DNA of 64,000 bases, taken from NCBI RefSeq assembly GCF_902859705.1, contig NZ_CADIJO010000003.1, positions 248,001-312,000 on the forward strand, given 5' to 3'. How positions within the stretch are numbered: position 1 is the first letter of the stretch; every line of letters starts with the position of its first letter. Below are positions 63,502-64,000 of the stretch, in pieces. The notes beneath the pieces are model-generated. The model worked only from the letters and a program-made list of their open reading frames with translations, made no database searches and was not told the DNA's origin. The position numbers and the translations under genes were made by a program. The stretch comes from Achromobacter deleyi. Lineage in GTDB: Bacteria > Pseudomonadota > Gammaproteobacteria > Burkholderiales > Burkholderiaceae_B.

Positions 63502-64000
63502 TGAACCTGCCCAATCCGCCCAGCCTGCGCGTCGCCGTCCTGGGCGCGGGTAGCTGGGGCACCGCGCTGGCGGCGGCCGCAAGCCGCCGCCACCCCACCG
63601 TACTGTGGGCCCGCAATCCCGCGCAAGCCGCCGACATGGCCGCTCGCCGCGAAAACGCGCGCTACCTGCCCGGCATCGCCCTGCCCCAGTCGCTGGACAT
63701 TTCTTCCGACCTGGACGCCACGCTGCACAGCCTGCAGCAAGCCGGCGCCACCCCCTTGATCGTGCTGGGCGTACCCGTGGCCGGCCTGGCCGCCACCTGC
63801 GCTGAACTCTCGCGCCGCCTGCCCGCCCTGGGCCTGCAAGACACCCCCATCGTCTGGACGTGCAAAGGCTTCGAAGCCGACACGGCCAGACTGCCCCACG
63901 AAATCATCCGCGAAGCCCTGCCCGGCGCCGTCGGCGGCGCCCTGTCCGGCCCGTCCTTCGCCCGCGAGGTTGCCCAAGGGCTGCCCGTGGCCCTCACCGT
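63502..64000 (+). CDS. gpsA: Glycerol-3-phosphate dehydrogenase [NAD(P)+], cut by window end
   Basis: The first 166 residues are visible. The nucleotide-binding motif is [20 protein letters not shown] near residue 10, followed by [11 protein letters not shown] and [12 protein letters not shown], the LGVPVAGLA segment, WTCKGFEAD near 120 and [23 protein letters not shown] at the cut. It makes sn-glycerol 3-phosphate for phospholipids. It is 19 bp after secB, the usual neighbour. Confidence 0.96.

Overview
The window looks like a chromosomal segment of a GC-rich betaproteobacterium of the Alcaligenaceae (Bordetella/Achromobacter type). The reasons are high GC with strong third-position GC bias, a Bug-family periplasmic binding protein, a BpsR/NicR-regulated nicotinate cluster, and a gpmA-envC-ctpA-moeB block next to a rhodanese-grxC-secB-gpsA block. 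The genus is inferred from gene content, not from a database search. About 61 protein genes and one tRNA are supported. I see no insertion sequence, prophage, CRISPR array or replication origin.

Positions 1-21.9 kb are a catabolic and transport region. It holds a partial MHS transporter with an iron alcohol dehydrogenase and divergent LysR; an Lrp/LysE exporter pair; a DMT exporter; a Bug binding protein with a hydroxypyruvate/2-oxotetronate isomerase (OtnI-like); a ZnuD-like zinc receptor behind twin Zur-like boxes; and a DUF2817 hydrolase with an MHS transporter and LysR. It also has a translationally coupled four-carbon sugar-acid operon (otnC-denD-ltnD-otnK) with a convergent GntR regulator. 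Four small uncharacterised exported or membrane proteins follow, then an SDR with a divergent XRE regulator.

Positions 21.9-35.7 kb are a nicotinic acid degradation locus: nicR (MarR), nicT, a cytochrome c fusion protein, nicA and nicC leftward, then nicD, nicX, nicF, a full-length molybdopterin subunit, xdhC and a MobA-like gene rightward. The active-site residues of NicC, NicX, NicF and NicD fall at, or at one constant offset from, the published positions. The electron-transfer fusion protein has a shortened molybdopterin-like half without recognisable cofactor motifs, while an intact molybdopterin subunit is encoded separately. The last pathway gene, nicE, is not in the window. A perfect 12-bp palindrome between nicC and nicD is the likely NicR operator.

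Positions 35.7-43.6 kb hold a MerR-controlled alpha/beta hydrolase, a LysR/quinone oxidoreductase pair, a large DUF2339 membrane protein, a small exported protein and a decayed orphan VapB-like antitoxin beside tRNA-Pro(CGG). From 43.6 kb on, the content is mostly core: ispB, rplU-rpmA, obgE, proB, an OmpR-like regulator with a non-phosphorylatable receiver, an XRE regulator, a SecDF-P1-head-like lipoprotein, and thiC behind a TPP riboswitch. Then come a GntR/D-2-hydroxyacid dehydrogenase pair, a diguanylate cyclase, moeB-ctpA-envC-gpmA (leftward) and rhodanese-grxC-secB-gpsA (rightward, cut by the window end).

The most unusual non-coding feature lies between the convergent ends of thiC and the D-2-hydroxyacid dehydrogenase. 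Two inverted copies of a ~165-nt element each consist of a 33-34-bp outer stem around a conserved ~97-nt structured loop. The outer stems differ between copies yet still pair, and both copies have the same orientation relative to the gene whose transcript would end in them.
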